From positions 27,419 through 91,418 of the forward strand of contig NZ_VWWJ01000028.1 of assembly GCF_011753055.1 (NCBI RefSeq): a DNA stretch of 64,000 nucleotides, in the 5' to 3' direction. This document shows positions 52,751 to 61,215 of this stretch, one piece after another. The DNA is from Burkholderia sp. Ax-1719 (GTDB taxonomy: Bacteria > Pseudomonadota > Gammaproteobacteria > Burkholderiales > Burkholderiaceae). The position numbers were made by a program, and so were the translations under genes. Within the stretch, counting starts at the first letter, position 1, and each line of letters opens with the position of its first letter. The notes under the pieces were generated by a model. It searched no databases. It had not been told where the DNA came from and saw only the letters and a program-made list of their open reading frames with translations.

Positions 52751-54088
52751 ATGTTCTTCGCCGCGAATTCCCTGCATCGACGCCTGAGCATCGCTATCGG
52801 CACGCTTGCGCTGCTCGTGGGCGTGCTGGGTTCGCTCGGCACGTTTCTGGTGGTGCGCAGCCTCGCGAGCGAGTTCAGCGCGAGCCTGCGCGACGCCGCG
52901 GCGCATGTGCAGGCCGGGGTCTCGCATCACGCTGCCGAACCCAACGGCATCCGCAACGCCTCGGACGATCTCGTCGTGCAGATCTGGTCCGCGGGTGACA
53001 CGGTCGAGCCGAGCCGCACGAGCGACCCCGATATCGCCTTGCCGCGTGCGCAAACGGGTTTCTCGTCGCTCGACTTCGATGGCGAAACGTGGGACGTGTT
53101 CGCGCTCGCGGCGGGAGACGAATACATCCAGATCGCCGAGTCGCGCAGCATGCGCAACCGCAATGCGTTGCGCGTCGCGTTCTGGAGTCTGCTGCCGGTG
53201 CTCGCACTGTTGCCGCTGCTCGTGCTCACGATCGCGGTGACGGTGCGCCTGTCGTTGCGGCCGATGGAGCGCGTCGGACGGCGCGCGGCAAAGGTGGATC
53301 TGCACGCGCTCAAACCGCTCGAAGCGGACAAGGCGCCGGTCGAGTTGCGGCCTTTCATCGAATCGATCAATCGCATGATCGAACGCCTCTCGGTCCTTGT
53401 GAACGCCGAGCGCAAATTCATCGCCGATGCCGCGCACGAACTGCGTTCCCCCATTTCGGCGATGCAATTGCAGATCGACAATCTGCGCGATGCGCCGCTC
53501 GATCAGTATCGCGAGCGCTTCGACGAATTGCAGCGCGGCGTAGCGCGCACCGGATCGCTGGTGTCGCAACTGCTGGGGCTTGCGCGTGCGGAAATCGGCG
53601 GCGCGCAGCGCGCGGTGGAAGCGATTGCGCTCAAGCGGCTAGTGCCCGAGGTGCTCGCCGACCTGCTGCCGCTTGCCGATGCGCGTGGCGTCGATCTGGG
53701 CGTCGAACGGCTCGACGAAGCGAGCGTGCGCGCCACCGAAGGCGATGTTCGCGTGCTGATCAAGAACCTGATCGACAACGCGATCCGCTATGTGCATGCC
53801 GGCGGGCGCGTCGACGTTTCGGTGTTGCGCGACGCGCAGACGGTGACGATCGAAGTGATCGACGACGGTCCCGGTATCGCCGAAAGCGATCTGCCCTATG
53901 TGTTCGACCGGTTCTTTCGCGCCGCGGGCAATGATGTGGAAGGCAGCGGTCTTGGCCTGGCGATTGCGCAGACGCTCGCGCAGAGTTACGGCGGCCGCGT
54001 GACGCTGGAAAACCGCGGTGATGGACAAAGCGGCATCGTTGCGCGCATCGAACTGCCGCTAGCGGCGACAGCTATCAAGGATGACTAA
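52751..54088 (+). CDS. Sensor histidine kinase, QseC/PmrB-like
   Basis: 445 residues. Two membrane helices (about 11-35 and 144-168) enclose a periplasmic domain of about 105 residues with an Asp/Glu-rich middle. A HAMP-like linker is followed by the dimerisation box FIADAAHELRSPISAMQLQ with His 229 as phosphoacceptor, then N, G1 and G2 boxes (LIKNLIDNAIRYVHAGG, IDDGPGIAESDLPYVFDRFF, GSGLGLAIAQTLA). It senses an envelope signal and phosphorylates the regulator encoded 3 bp downstream. The order kinase-then-regulator is the reverse of E. coli qseBC. Confidence 0.92.
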   Translation: MFFAANSLHRRLSIAIGTLALLVGVLGSLGTFLVVRSLASEFSASLRDAAAHVQAGVSHHAAEPNGIRNASDDLVVQIWSAGDTVEPSRTSDPDIALPRAQTGFSSLDFDGETWDVFALAAGDEYIQIAESRSMRNRNALRVAFWSLLPVLALLPLLVLTIAVTVRLSLRPMERVGRRAAKVDLHALKPLEADKAPVELRPFIESINRMIERLSVLVNAERKFIADAAHELRSPISAMQLQIDNLRDAPLDQYRERFDELQRGVARTGSLVSQLLGLARAEIGGAQRAVEAIALKRLVPEVLADLLPLADARGVDLGVERLDEASVRATEGDVRVLIKNLIDNAIRYVHAGGRVDVSVLRDAQTVTIEVIDDGPGIAESDLPYVFDRFFRAAGNDVEGSGLGLAIAQTLAQSYGGRVTLENRGDGQSGIVARIELPLAATAIKDD

Positions 54089-54091
54089 ACG

Positions 54092-54748
54092 ATGCGGATT
54101 CTGCTGATCGAAGATGATCTGCTGATCGGGCCCGCGCTGCTGCGCGCCTTGAAGGACGCGTCTTACAGCGTCGACTGGGTACGCACGGGCGAGAGCGGCC
54201 GCACGGCGATTCGCGATGGCTCGTACACGGCCATCCTGCTCGATCTGGGGCTGGGCGACATGAGCGGTCTCGATGTGTTGCGCGGCTTGCGCGAGGCCAG
54301 CGACGCCACGCCCGTCATCATCATCACGGCGCGCGACGACGTGGATACGCGCGTCGAAGGCCTCGATCTGGGCGCCGACGATTATCTCGTCAAGCCGTTC
54401 GAGAGCAAGGAACTGCTCGCGCGTATTCGCGCGGTGGTGCGGCGCAAAGCGGGTTTCGCTTCGGCGACCATGAGCAGTGCGCGCGTGACGCTCGATATGA
54501 ATACGCGTCGTTTGAGTTTCGACGGAGAGAGCGACGATCTTTCTGCGCGCGAATATGCCTTGATGCTTGCGCTGCTGGAGCGGCCCGGCGCGATCCTCTC
54601 GCGCCAGCAACTGGAGGAACGGCTTTATGGCTGGGGCGAGGAAGTGGAGAGCAACGCCGTCGATGCCGTGATTTACAGCGTGCGCCGTAAATTCGGCCAT
54701 GCGGTGATCCGCAACGTGCGTGGGCTCGGCTGGGCTGTGTGCGTGTAA
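54092..54748 (+). CDS. OmpR-family response regulator, QseB/PmrA-like
   Basis: 218 residues. The receiver domain begins MRILLIEDDLLIGPALLRAL, with Asp 51 (ILLDLGLGDMSG) as phosphate acceptor and KPF near residue 101. The C-terminal winged helix includes LSAREYALMLALLERPGAILSRQQLEERLYGWGEEVESNAVDAVIYSVRRKFG, which closely follows the QseB/PmrA group. Members of that group bind direct CTTAA/TTTAAG-type hexamers on an 11-bp period; sites of that kind occur at 8835, 22751 and 36579. Its stop is followed by a hairpin that serves the opposite strand. Confidence 0.93.
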   Translation: MRILLIEDDLLIGPALLRALKDASYSVDWVRTGESGRTAIRDGSYTAILLDLGLGDMSGLDVLRGLREASDATPVIIITARDDVDTRVEGLDLGADDYLVKPFESKELLARIRAVVRRKAGFASATMSSARVTLDMNTRRLSFDGESDDLSAREYALMLALLERPGAILSRQQLEERLYGWGEEVESNAVDAVIYSVRRKFGHAVIRNVRGLGWAVCV

Positions 54749-54770
54749 GGGTGACGAAAAAGGCGGATGA

Positions 54771-54803
54771 GAAAAAACGCGGCGAGCGTGGGGCTCGCCG
54801 CGT
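54771..54803 (-). terminator. Intrinsic terminator of the terB-like gene
   Basis: ACGCGGCGAGC (54777-54787) and GCTCGCCGCGT (54793-54803) form a perfect 11-bp stem around a 5-base loop; on the minus strand six U follow. It lies about 60 bp past the stop of the gene at 54866. Confidence 0.85.
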
Positions 54804-54865
54804 GGCGTGCAACACCGGGGGAAGTCCGCGCTGCGCGCCGGAAAATGGAAAATCGCCGGAACGAA

Positions 54866-55276
54866 TTACGAAGCCAGCAGGCGCTGCCACGGATTTGCCT
54901 GCCACGACCTCGACAACACCGCGAGCAAATGCGCTTCGCTGTCCGAGAGATGTCGGTCGGCGTGGACCGCGACCAGACACAGGCTCAGCACCTCGGCGCG
55001 CAGACTGGGATCTTCGAGTTCGAGCAGCACTTGCTGCATGACGTCGGAGTCGAGTTTGCAGGCATCGCTCCAGTCCATGTTCGCATTCGTGAGCAGATCC
55101 TCGCAGAGGTCGCGCAGGATCGTGCTGAATTCGCCGGGCGCGAGACCCAGACGCTCGGCGATGCGGGCGCGATGCACGGCGGCGAGTTCACTGCTGTTCA
55201 GGTGGCCGTCGGCGAGCAGGGCGATGGCCACGATACGTCCGGCGGCCTGCGGGCTGTTGCTGGTGTAAGTGCGCAT
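54866..55276 (-). CDS. TerB-like tellurite resistance family protein
   Basis: 136 residues, all helical. RIVAIALLADGHLNSSELAAVHRARIAERLGLAPGEF and SLCLVAVHADRHLSDSEAHLLAVLSRSWQ are two copies of the ADG/ADxH-L-x-x-x-E motif with acidic metal-binding residues that define TerB. It is cytoplasmic or membrane-associated and may bind Ca2+ or similar ions; a role in general stress rather than tellurite is likely. It is close to a terC-like gene, a usual companion, with a small zinc-finger gene between. Confidence 0.85.
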   Translation of the reverse strand: MRTYTSNSPQAAGRIVAIALLADGHLNSSELAAVHRARIAERLGLAPGEFSTILRDLCEDLLTNANMDWSDACKLDSDVMQQVLLELEDPSLRAEVLSLCLVAVHADRHLSDSEAHLLAVLSRSWQANPWQRLLAS

Positions 55277-55321
55277 GGTCAGGAGTCCTTGATCAATCGT
55301 TTCAGAGGGAGCGACGTGGGC

Positions 55322-55609
55322 TCAATCGAAGATATCTTCGAGCCACGATTTGCGGCGACGTTCGTGCGCGCCGTGACGGTGCCCGTAATCACGTGAGCGA
55401 TGCTGCGCGCCGTGCTGCGAGCCGTGGCCTTCATAGCCGTCGTCGTATTGCCGCCGCGTGCCGGGCTGACCCTGCGCCGCGCGTTCGATCAGCCTGTCGA
55501 GTTCGCCACGATCGAGCCAGACACCACGGCATTGCGGGCAGTAGTCAAGTTCGATGCCATGACGCTCGGCAATCGCGAGGGTGACGTCAGGGCAGTTCGG
55601 GCATTTCAT
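55322..55609 (-). CDS. Small zf-TFIIB zinc-finger protein
   Basis: 95 residues from the ATG at 55609 (GGAG upstream). Cys 3, Cys 6, Cys 24 and Cys 27 in KCPNCPDVTLAIAERHGIELDYCPQCRGVWLDRGELDRLI form the zinc knuckle of the zf-TFIIB family. The second half is His/Arg/Gly-rich with HG-type repeats (YEGHGSQHGAQHRS, YGHRHGAHERRR) that could bind metal too, ending in SWLEDIFD. Such proteins are common in proteobacteria but have no settled function. Part of the cluster terC / zinc finger / terB on the minus strand. Confidence 0.87.
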   Translation of the reverse strand: MKCPNCPDVTLAIAERHGIELDYCPQCRGVWLDRGELDRLIERAAQGQPGTRRQYDDGYEGHGSQHGAQHRSRDYGHRHGAHERRRKSWLEDIFD

Positions 55610-55706
55610 GATGGGCTCCTTTCGGGGGCGGCAGCCGATGCGGCTGCCGTGGAAACCATCCTCGCAGAGAAAAATGAGCGAAGAATGAGGAGCGTGGTTT
55701 TCCGGA

Positions 55707-56708
55707 TCAGGACGCTTCCAGCGGGCCGCCACCGTTGCTGTGGTCGTCGCCGGGCCGGGTCTTGATGAGCGATACCACCACGCCGCCAATCAGCAGCGTC
55801 ACGGTCACGCCCAGGCTCAGCAGCGCCGGAATCTTGCCGACGAAGCCCACCAGGAAAATCTTCACGCCGATAAACACCAGCACCAGCGCGAGCGCATGCT
55901 TGAGGTAGTAAAAGCGATGCGCCATCGCGGCTAGCGCGAAGAACAGCGCGCGCAGGCCGAGCACGGCGAAGATATTGCTCGTGTAGACGATGAACGGATC
56001 TGTCGTGATCGAGAAAATCGCCGGAATCGAATCCACAGCGAAAATCAGATCGGCGAATTCGATCATCAGCAATGCGACCAGCAGCGGTGTGGCGTAACGC
56101 GTGAGCTTGCCGCTCACCGGATGCGCGCGCCGCACCACGAACGCACCGCCTTCGAGCTTGTCGGTAACGGGTAGCACGCGGCGGATCGTGCGCAGGATCC
56201 TGCTGTCCTCCACGCGTGTTTCCTCCTTCGAGCCGAACAGCATCTTCACGCCGGTCGCCGCGAGGAACAGGCCGAATACGAACAGCATCCACTCGAACTG
56301 CGAAACGAGCGCTGCGCCCAGGCCGACCATCAGCGCGCGCAGCACGAGCACGCCGACGATGCCCCAGAACAGCACGCGATGCTGATAAGCGCGCGGCACG
56401 GCGAGCGCGCCGAAGATCGAGGCGATCACGAATACGTTGTCGAGCGAGAGCGACTTTTCGATCAGATAGCCGGTGACGTATTCGGTCGCGGGCTGCGCGC
56501 CCAGTTGCCACCAGATGAAGCCGCCAAACAGCAGGCCGATGGTGATATAGCCGAGCGAGAGCCAGAGGCTTTCGCGTATGCCGATCTCGCGATCGTCGCG
56601 GTGCAGGACGCCGAGATCGAGCGCGAGCAGCACGATCACCACCGCGATAAAGGCGGCCCAGAGCCAGATCGGCTGTCCGAGAAAGGTGGTGGAGAGCATC
56701 GCGAGCAT
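55707..56708 (-). CDS. TerC/Alx family membrane protein
   Basis: 333 residues with about nine membrane helices. EYVTGYLIEKSLSLDNVFVIASIFGALAVPRAYQHRVLFWGIVG and LLMIEFADLIFAVDSIPAIFSITTDPFIVYTSNIFAVLGLRALFF hold the conserved Asp residues in membrane helices that mark TerC/Alx, linked to Mn2+ export and alkaline stress. Length is close to E. coli Alx (321). A perfect hairpin ATGGGCC-TTT-GGCCCAT stands at 56753-56769 in its 5' leader, but I could not match the leader to the known manganese riboswitch. Confidence 0.9.
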   Translation of the reverse strand: MLAMLSTTFLGQPIWLWAAFIAVVIVLLALDLGVLHRDDREIGIRESLWLSLGYITIGLLFGGFIWWQLGAQPATEYVTGYLIEKSLSLDNVFVIASIFGALAVPRAYQHRVLFWGIVGVLVLRALMVGLGAALVSQFEWMLFVFGLFLAATGVKMLFGSKEETRVEDSRILRTIRRVLPVTDKLEGGAFVVRRAHPVSGKLTRYATPLLVALLMIEFADLIFAVDSIPAIFSITTDPFIVYTSNIFAVLGLRALFFALAAMAHRFYYLKHALALVLVFIGVKIFLVGFVGKIPALLSLGVTVTLLIGGVVVSLIKTRPGDDHSNGGGPLEAS

Positions 56709-56924
56709 GATTACGGTCCTTTGCGTAGGGAGTAAGCGCCGGGTCGGTCGCTATGGGCCTTTGGCCCATTCGGTCAGCTTAGCGATGCTCAATGAGCGGA
56801 AAATGAGGGCTCGCCGAAATGAATTGACACGCTGGGCATAAAATCGCGGCCCATGGGTGCATGAGCAACGCGCCGGTGCTAGATTGTCGTTCCTTACAAA
56901 AACCTTCGAAAGAGGACGATAAGA

Positions 56925-57689
56925 ATGGCAAGGATTCAGCTTGGTCTGGTGTGCGGGATGACGATTGCATTGAGCGCCTGCTCGGGGCTGACAAGCGTGG
57001 ACCCCAATGCGGCGCTGTCCGCGGGCTCGTCGCTCTACAAGGCCGCGACGCTGTCGGATAGCGATATCGTTACGCTCTCGCAGGACGCCTGCAAGGCGAG
57101 CGATGCCGAGTCGAAAGTAGCCGCGCCCAATAGCGCCTACGCCAAACGACTCACGAAAGTGATGAGCGGCTTCGGCGACATGACGCTCAATGGCCAGAAG
57201 ATCGACTCCAAGGTCTACCTGACGAAGGACGTCAACGCCTGGGCGATGGGCAATGGCTGCGTGCGCGTCTATAGCGGCCTGATGGACAAGATGAACGACG
57301 ACGAACTGCGCGGCGTGATCGGTCATGAAATGGGCCACGTCGCGCTCGGTCATTCGAAGAAGGCCATGCAGACGGCCTATACCGTGAGCGCGGCGCGGAC
57401 GGCAGCGGGCGCGAGCGGCAATGCGGTGGCTTCGTCGCTGAGCTCGTCGCAGCTGGGCGATCTGACCGAGAAGTTCATCAATGCGCAGTTCTCGCAGACT
57501 CAGGAAAGCGCCGCCGACGATTATTCGTTCGATCTACTGAAGAAAAAAGGCATGAAGCGCGAAGGGCTCGTGACGGCCTTCCAGAAGCTCGCGCAGATCG
57601 ATGGCGGGCAGAGTTCGATGCTCAGCTCGCATCCGTCGTCGCCGAGCCGTGCGCAGCACATTCAGAGCCGCATCAAGGCCGAAGGCTGA
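56925..57689 (+). CDS. M48 family metalloprotease lipoprotein (LoiP/YggG-like)
   Basis: 254 residues with AGAGGA before the ATG. A lipoprotein signal ends in LSAC (Cys 19). HEMGH at 134-138 is the zinc-binding catalytic motif and QESAADDYSF (about 188-197) gives the third ligand Glu. A Ser/Ala-rich linker separates them. It should be a membrane-anchored periplasmic protease involved in outer-membrane quality control, as LoiP of E. coli. Single gene, facing away from terC. Confidence 0.9.
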   Translation: MARIQLGLVCGMTIALSACSGLTSVDPNAALSAGSSLYKAATLSDSDIVTLSQDACKASDAESKVAAPNSAYAKRLTKVMSGFGDMTLNGQKIDSKVYLTKDVNAWAMGNGCVRVYSGLMDKMNDDELRGVIGHEMGHVALGHSKKAMQTAYTVSAARTAAGASGNAVASSLSSSQLGDLTEKFINAQFSQTQESAADDYSFDLLKKKGMKREGLVTAFQKLAQIDGGQSSMLSSHPSSPSRAQHIQSRIKAEG

Positions 57690-57740
57690 TGTAGCAACGG
57701 GATCGCGGCCCGCCTCGATACCCGCACGGGCCGCGTACCC

Positions 57741-58706
57741 TCAGAACTGGTAATTGATCGACAGATCGCAGACACCCTCGGTCTTGGTCTGGATGATCGG
57801 GCTGTGCGCGGCGCTGCCGAGCAGGCGCTTGATGGCGCCGTCCGCGCTCATGAACCAGTGCTTGTTGACGAAGTACACCATGGTGATGCCGAAGCCCGCT
57901 GATTTGAGGCCCGCGCTCGCCTCGTACTGCCGGTAGCCCGACGCCGCGGCCTGCTGGCCGTTCACGCCGAACCAGCTCTGCATGTAGTTCGAATCGGCGA
58001 ACGTGACCGACGGGCCGGCGAACCAGTAGAAGGTCTTGCTGCTGCCCGGCAGCGGCATATAGGTGCCGAGATCGGCGGTCCAGCCGTTCGAGCCGCCAAA
58101 GCTGCGCGTAAAGGCCGCGCGCACCACCAGCGGAAAGTCCTTCGACACCACGTATTCGCCAGCGATTTTCATGAGCGGCGCGGGATTGATATTACCCATG
58201 CCGTTCAGGCGCGTTGGATCGTCGTGGCCGCGCCGCCCGAGGTCGTAGGCGGCCGCGATGCTCATGCGCCAGTTCTGGCCTTGCAGGAAATTCACGCCGA
58301 AGCCTTCGCCCGTCGAGCCGAACAGGATGTCCTTGTAGCGCAGGTCGATGCTCGGGCCGGCCATCATGTGATAGCGGTCGGAGCCGTCATAGCGGGGCTC
58401 GAAGGTCGAGCCTATGCCCAGGCGCGCTTCGAAGTCCGGGCGATCGGGCTGATAGAGCTTCTCCAGCGGAATGCCCGCTGAATACTGCCATTCGCCAAGC
58501 GGCGAAGGCGTCTGCGCGTGCGCGCGCGGCGCGAAGGCGGCAAGCGCGCAGGCGGTGGCTGCTACGGCGATCGACGATTGGCGCGCGGCGCGCGCACCCA
58601 AGCGGGCCTGCGGGTGCCGCCCCTGATATTGGCTTGTTGTGATTGTTGTCTTGTACGCAGCGGCCCAGGCGGGCACGGTGCGGGGCGAACGGGTTGCGAA
58701 TGGCAT
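57741..58706 (-). CDS. MipA/OmpV family outer-membrane protein
   Basis: 321 residues from the ATG at 58706 with GGAGG five bases before it. The N-terminal 65 residues are long and basic for a signal (hydrophobic core AVAATACALAAFAPRAHAQ at about 47-65); a shorter signal could start inside. The rest is a beta-barrel: EARLGIGSTFEPRYDGSDRYHMMAGPSIDLRYKDILF, GMGNINPAPLMKIAGEYVVSKDFPLVVRA and the last strand GVCDLSINYQF ending in Phe, as expected for outer-membrane insertion. MipA proteins link to murein synthesis scaffolds; related genes often answer to two-component systems. Confidence 0.88.
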   Translation of the reverse strand: MPFATRSPRTVPAWAAAYKTTITTSQYQGRHPQARLGARAARQSSIAVAATACALAAFAPRAHAQTPSPLGEWQYSAGIPLEKLYQPDRPDFEARLGIGSTFEPRYDGSDRYHMMAGPSIDLRYKDILFGSTGEGFGVNFLQGQNWRMSIAAAYDLGRRGHDDPTRLNGMGNINPAPLMKIAGEYVVSKDFPLVVRAAFTRSFGGSNGWTADLGTYMPLPGSSKTFYWFAGPSVTFADSNYMQSWFGVNGQQAAASGYRQYEASAGLKSAGFGITMVYFVNKHWFMSADGAIKRLLGSAAHSPIIQTKTEGVCDLSINYQF

Positions 58707-59117
58707 GAGGCCTCCAGGATTGCCTGATCGTGCCGCGGGTGGTTCGTATCCGGTACATGTCCAGTGTGACAAAAGCCGGATTTGTACGCTTGTGCGGCGG
58801 CGCACGTCTCGCAATCGACGTGCCCGATATGGCACCTTCTATTCGAGCGCGTCCTCGGTTTGCGCCCCGTGGAGTTTCTGGATCGCGCGAAAAAACCGTC
58901 GGAAAAACAAAGGCTTTGCTTTATTACCGATGAATCGGCATGCGCAAAACGGTCTGCGCCGCGCGCCGGGTAACATCGATACAGGTATCGTTACTACCAC
59001 CCAACTCCCTGTTTTTTATCGGTTTTTTTAGTCCGGGTGGATGCGGGATGCGGTTTTTGCGTGGCATAATCGATTCACAACGTAAGCCTCCCCGCAGTCA
59101 ATTTATCCCCGCATATC
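58707..59117. other. Divergent promoter region between mipA-like gene and leuC
   Basis: 411 bp without a gene. An interrupted dyad GTAA-CAT-CGATAC-AG-GTATCG-TTAC lies at 58970-58993 and a CATAAT -10-like box at 59065-59070, 48 bp before leuC, with no good -35. No Leu-codon-rich leader frame was found before leuC. Confidence 0.5.
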
Positions 59118-60527
59118 ATGGCAAAGACGCTCTACGACAAATTGTGGGACACCCATGTGGTCCACACGGAAGACGACGGCACGACGATCCTTTATATCGA
59201 CCGTCATCTGCTGCACGAAGTCACCAGTCCGCAGGCTTTCGAAGGCCTGAAAATGCATGAGCGTCCGGTGTGGCGCATCAGCGCGAACCTGGCCGTTTCG
59301 GATCACAACGTGCCCACCACGGATCGCAGCCACGGTATCGCCGATCCGGTTTCGAAGCTGCAGGTGGATACGCTCGACACGAACTGCGACGCCTTCGGCA
59401 TCACGCAGTTCAAGATGAGCGACCAGCGTCAGGGCATCGTGCACATCGTCGGTCCGGAACAGGGCGCGACGCTGCCGGGCATGACGATCGTCTGCGGCGA
59501 CTCGCACACGTCCACGCACGGCGCATTTGGCGCGCTTGCGCACGGCATCGGCACCTCGGAAGTCGAGCACGTGCTGGCCACGCAAACGCTGCTGCAAAAG
59601 AAGAGCAAGAACATGCTCATCAAGGTGGAAGGCACGCTGCCGCGTGGCTGTACCGCCAAGGACATCGTGCTCGCCATCATCGGCAAGATCGGCACGGCGG
59701 GCGGCACGGGTTACGCCATGGAATTTGGCGGTTCGATGATCCGCGGCCTGACGATGGAAGGCCGCATGACGGTCTGCAACATGGCGATCGAAGGCGGCGC
59801 GCGCGCCGGCATGGTCGCCGTGGACGACACCACGATCGAATACCTGAAGAACCGTCCGTTCTCGCCGCAAGGCGCGGAGTGGGACCAGGCCGTCGAGTAC
59901 TGGAAGCAGTTCCGTACGGACGACGGCGCGCACTTCGACCGCGTGGTCGAACTCTCTGCCGCCGATATCGTTCCGCAAGTGACGTGGGGCACCTCGCCGG
60001 AAATGGTCGTGTCGATCGACGGTCGCGTGCCGGATCCCGAGCGCGAAAAAGACCCGGTCAAGCGCGATGCAATGGAACGCGCGCTGCAATACATGGCGCT
60101 CGAACCGAACATGCCGATCGAGTCGATCAAGCCGGACAAGATCTTCATCGGCTCGTGCACGAACGCGCGTATCGAAGACCTGCGCTCGGCCGCTTATGTC
60201 GTGAAGAAGCTCGGCCGCCGCGTGGCTGCCAACGTGCGTCTGGCGATGGTGGTGCCGGGTTCGGGTCTGGTGAAGGCGCAAGCCGAACGCGAAGGCCTCG
60301 ACAAGGTGTTCACGGAAGCGGGTTTCGAATGGCGCGAGCCGGGTTGCTCGATGTGTCTCGCCATGAACGCCGACCGTCTGGAACCGGGCGAGCGTTGCGC
60401 GTCCACCTCGAACCGCAATTTCGAGGGCCGTCAGGGCGCGGGCGGACGCACGCACCTGGTGAGCCCGGCCATGGCGGCCGCAGCGGCCATCGAAGGCCAT
60501 TTCGTCGATATTCGCAAGCTCGGTTGA
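59118..60527 (+). CDS. leuC: 3-isopropylmalate dehydratase large subunit
   Basis: 469 residues. VCGDSHTSTHGAFGALAHGIGTSEVEHVLATQTL, IFIGSCTNARIEDLRSA (first 4Fe-4S Cys) and FEWREPGCSMCLAMNADRLEPGERCASTSNRNFEGRQG (two more cluster Cys) are those of LeuC. With LeuD it isomerises 2-isopropylmalate to 3-isopropylmalate in leucine synthesis. First of leuC-leuD-leuB, 11 bp before leuD. Confidence 0.97.
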   Translation: MAKTLYDKLWDTHVVHTEDDGTTILYIDRHLLHEVTSPQAFEGLKMHERPVWRISANLAVSDHNVPTTDRSHGIADPVSKLQVDTLDTNCDAFGITQFKMSDQRQGIVHIVGPEQGATLPGMTIVCGDSHTSTHGAFGALAHGIGTSEVEHVLATQTLLQKKSKNMLIKVEGTLPRGCTAKDIVLAIIGKIGTAGGTGYAMEFGGSMIRGLTMEGRMTVCNMAIEGGARAGMVAVDDTTIEYLKNRPFSPQGAEWDQAVEYWKQFRTDDGAHFDRVVELSAADIVPQVTWGTSPEMVVSIDGRVPDPEREKDPVKRDAMERALQYMALEPNMPIESIKPDKIFIGSCTNARIEDLRSAAYVVKKLGRRVAANVRLAMVVPGSGLVKAQAEREGLDKVFTEAGFEWREPGCSMCLAMNADRLEPGERCASTSNRNFEGRQGAGGRTHLVSPAMAAAAAIEGHFVDIRKLG

Positions 60528-60538
60528 GGCCACGAATC

Positions 60539-61189
60539 ATGGAAAAATTTGTCGTACACACCGGCCTCGTAGCGCCGCTCGATCGCGAAAACGTCGACAC
60601 GGACGCGATCATTCCGAAGCAGTTCCTCAAGTCGATCAAGCGCACCGGCTTCGGCCCGAACGCTTTCGACGAATGGCGTTACCTCGACCACGGCGAGCCG
60701 GGTCAGGACAACTCGAAGCGTCCGCTCAATCCGGACTTCGTGCTGAACCAGCCGCGTTATCAGGGCGCTTCGGTGCTGCTCACGCGCAAGAACTTCGGCT
60801 GCGGCAGCTCGCGCGAGCACGCACCGTGGGCGCTCGACCAGTACGGCTTCCGCGCGATCATCGCGCCGAGCTTTGCCGACATTTTCTATAACAACTGCTT
60901 CAAGAACGGTCTGCTGCCGATCGTGCTGTCCGAAGCGGACGTCGATCATCTGTTCAACGAAACCTATGCGTTTAACGGTTTCGAACTGACGATCGATCTG
61001 GAGCAACAGGTTGTGCGCACAACGGACGGCGCGAAGTCGTATCCGTTCGACGTGGCCGCGTTCCGCCGCTACTGCCTCTTGAACGGCTTCGACGATATCG
61101 GCCTCACGCTGCGTCACGCCGACAAGATCCGCCAGTACGAAGCCGAGCGCCTCGCGCGCCAGCCGTGGCTGAACAACCGCGTCATCTAA
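60539..61189 (+). CDS. leuD: 3-isopropylmalate dehydratase small subunit
   Basis: 216 residues from the ATG at 60539. FVVHTGLVAPLDRENVDTDAIIPKQFLKSIKRTGFG and the swivel-domain motif NFGCGSSREHAPWALDQYGFRAIIAPSFADIFYNNCFKNGLLPI are definitive. It forms the active enzyme with LeuC in the cytoplasm. The long same-frame opening upstream is antisense-like noise within leuC. Confidence 0.97.
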   Translation: MEKFVVHTGLVAPLDRENVDTDAIIPKQFLKSIKRTGFGPNAFDEWRYLDHGEPGQDNSKRPLNPDFVLNQPRYQGASVLLTRKNFGCGSSREHAPWALDQYGFRAIIAPSFADIFYNNCFKNGLLPIVLSEADVDHLFNETYAFNGFELTIDLEQQVVRTTDGAKSYPFDVAAFRRYCLLNGFDDIGLTLRHADKIRQYEAERLARQPWLNNRVI

Positions 61190-61215
61190 GTACACATTCA
61201 GCGAGGAACATCAGG

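Noticed and set aside
56709..56924. Possible manganese (yybP-ykoY) riboswitch before the TerC/Alx gene
   Set aside because: A GGGAGTAA stretch is present but on the strand opposite to terC, and the conserved internal loops could not be matched. Only a plain 7-bp hairpin (56753-56769) remains.
58707..59117. Leucine attenuator leader before leuC
   Set aside because: No short frame rich in Leu codons and no terminator-like stem with U-tract precedes leuC.
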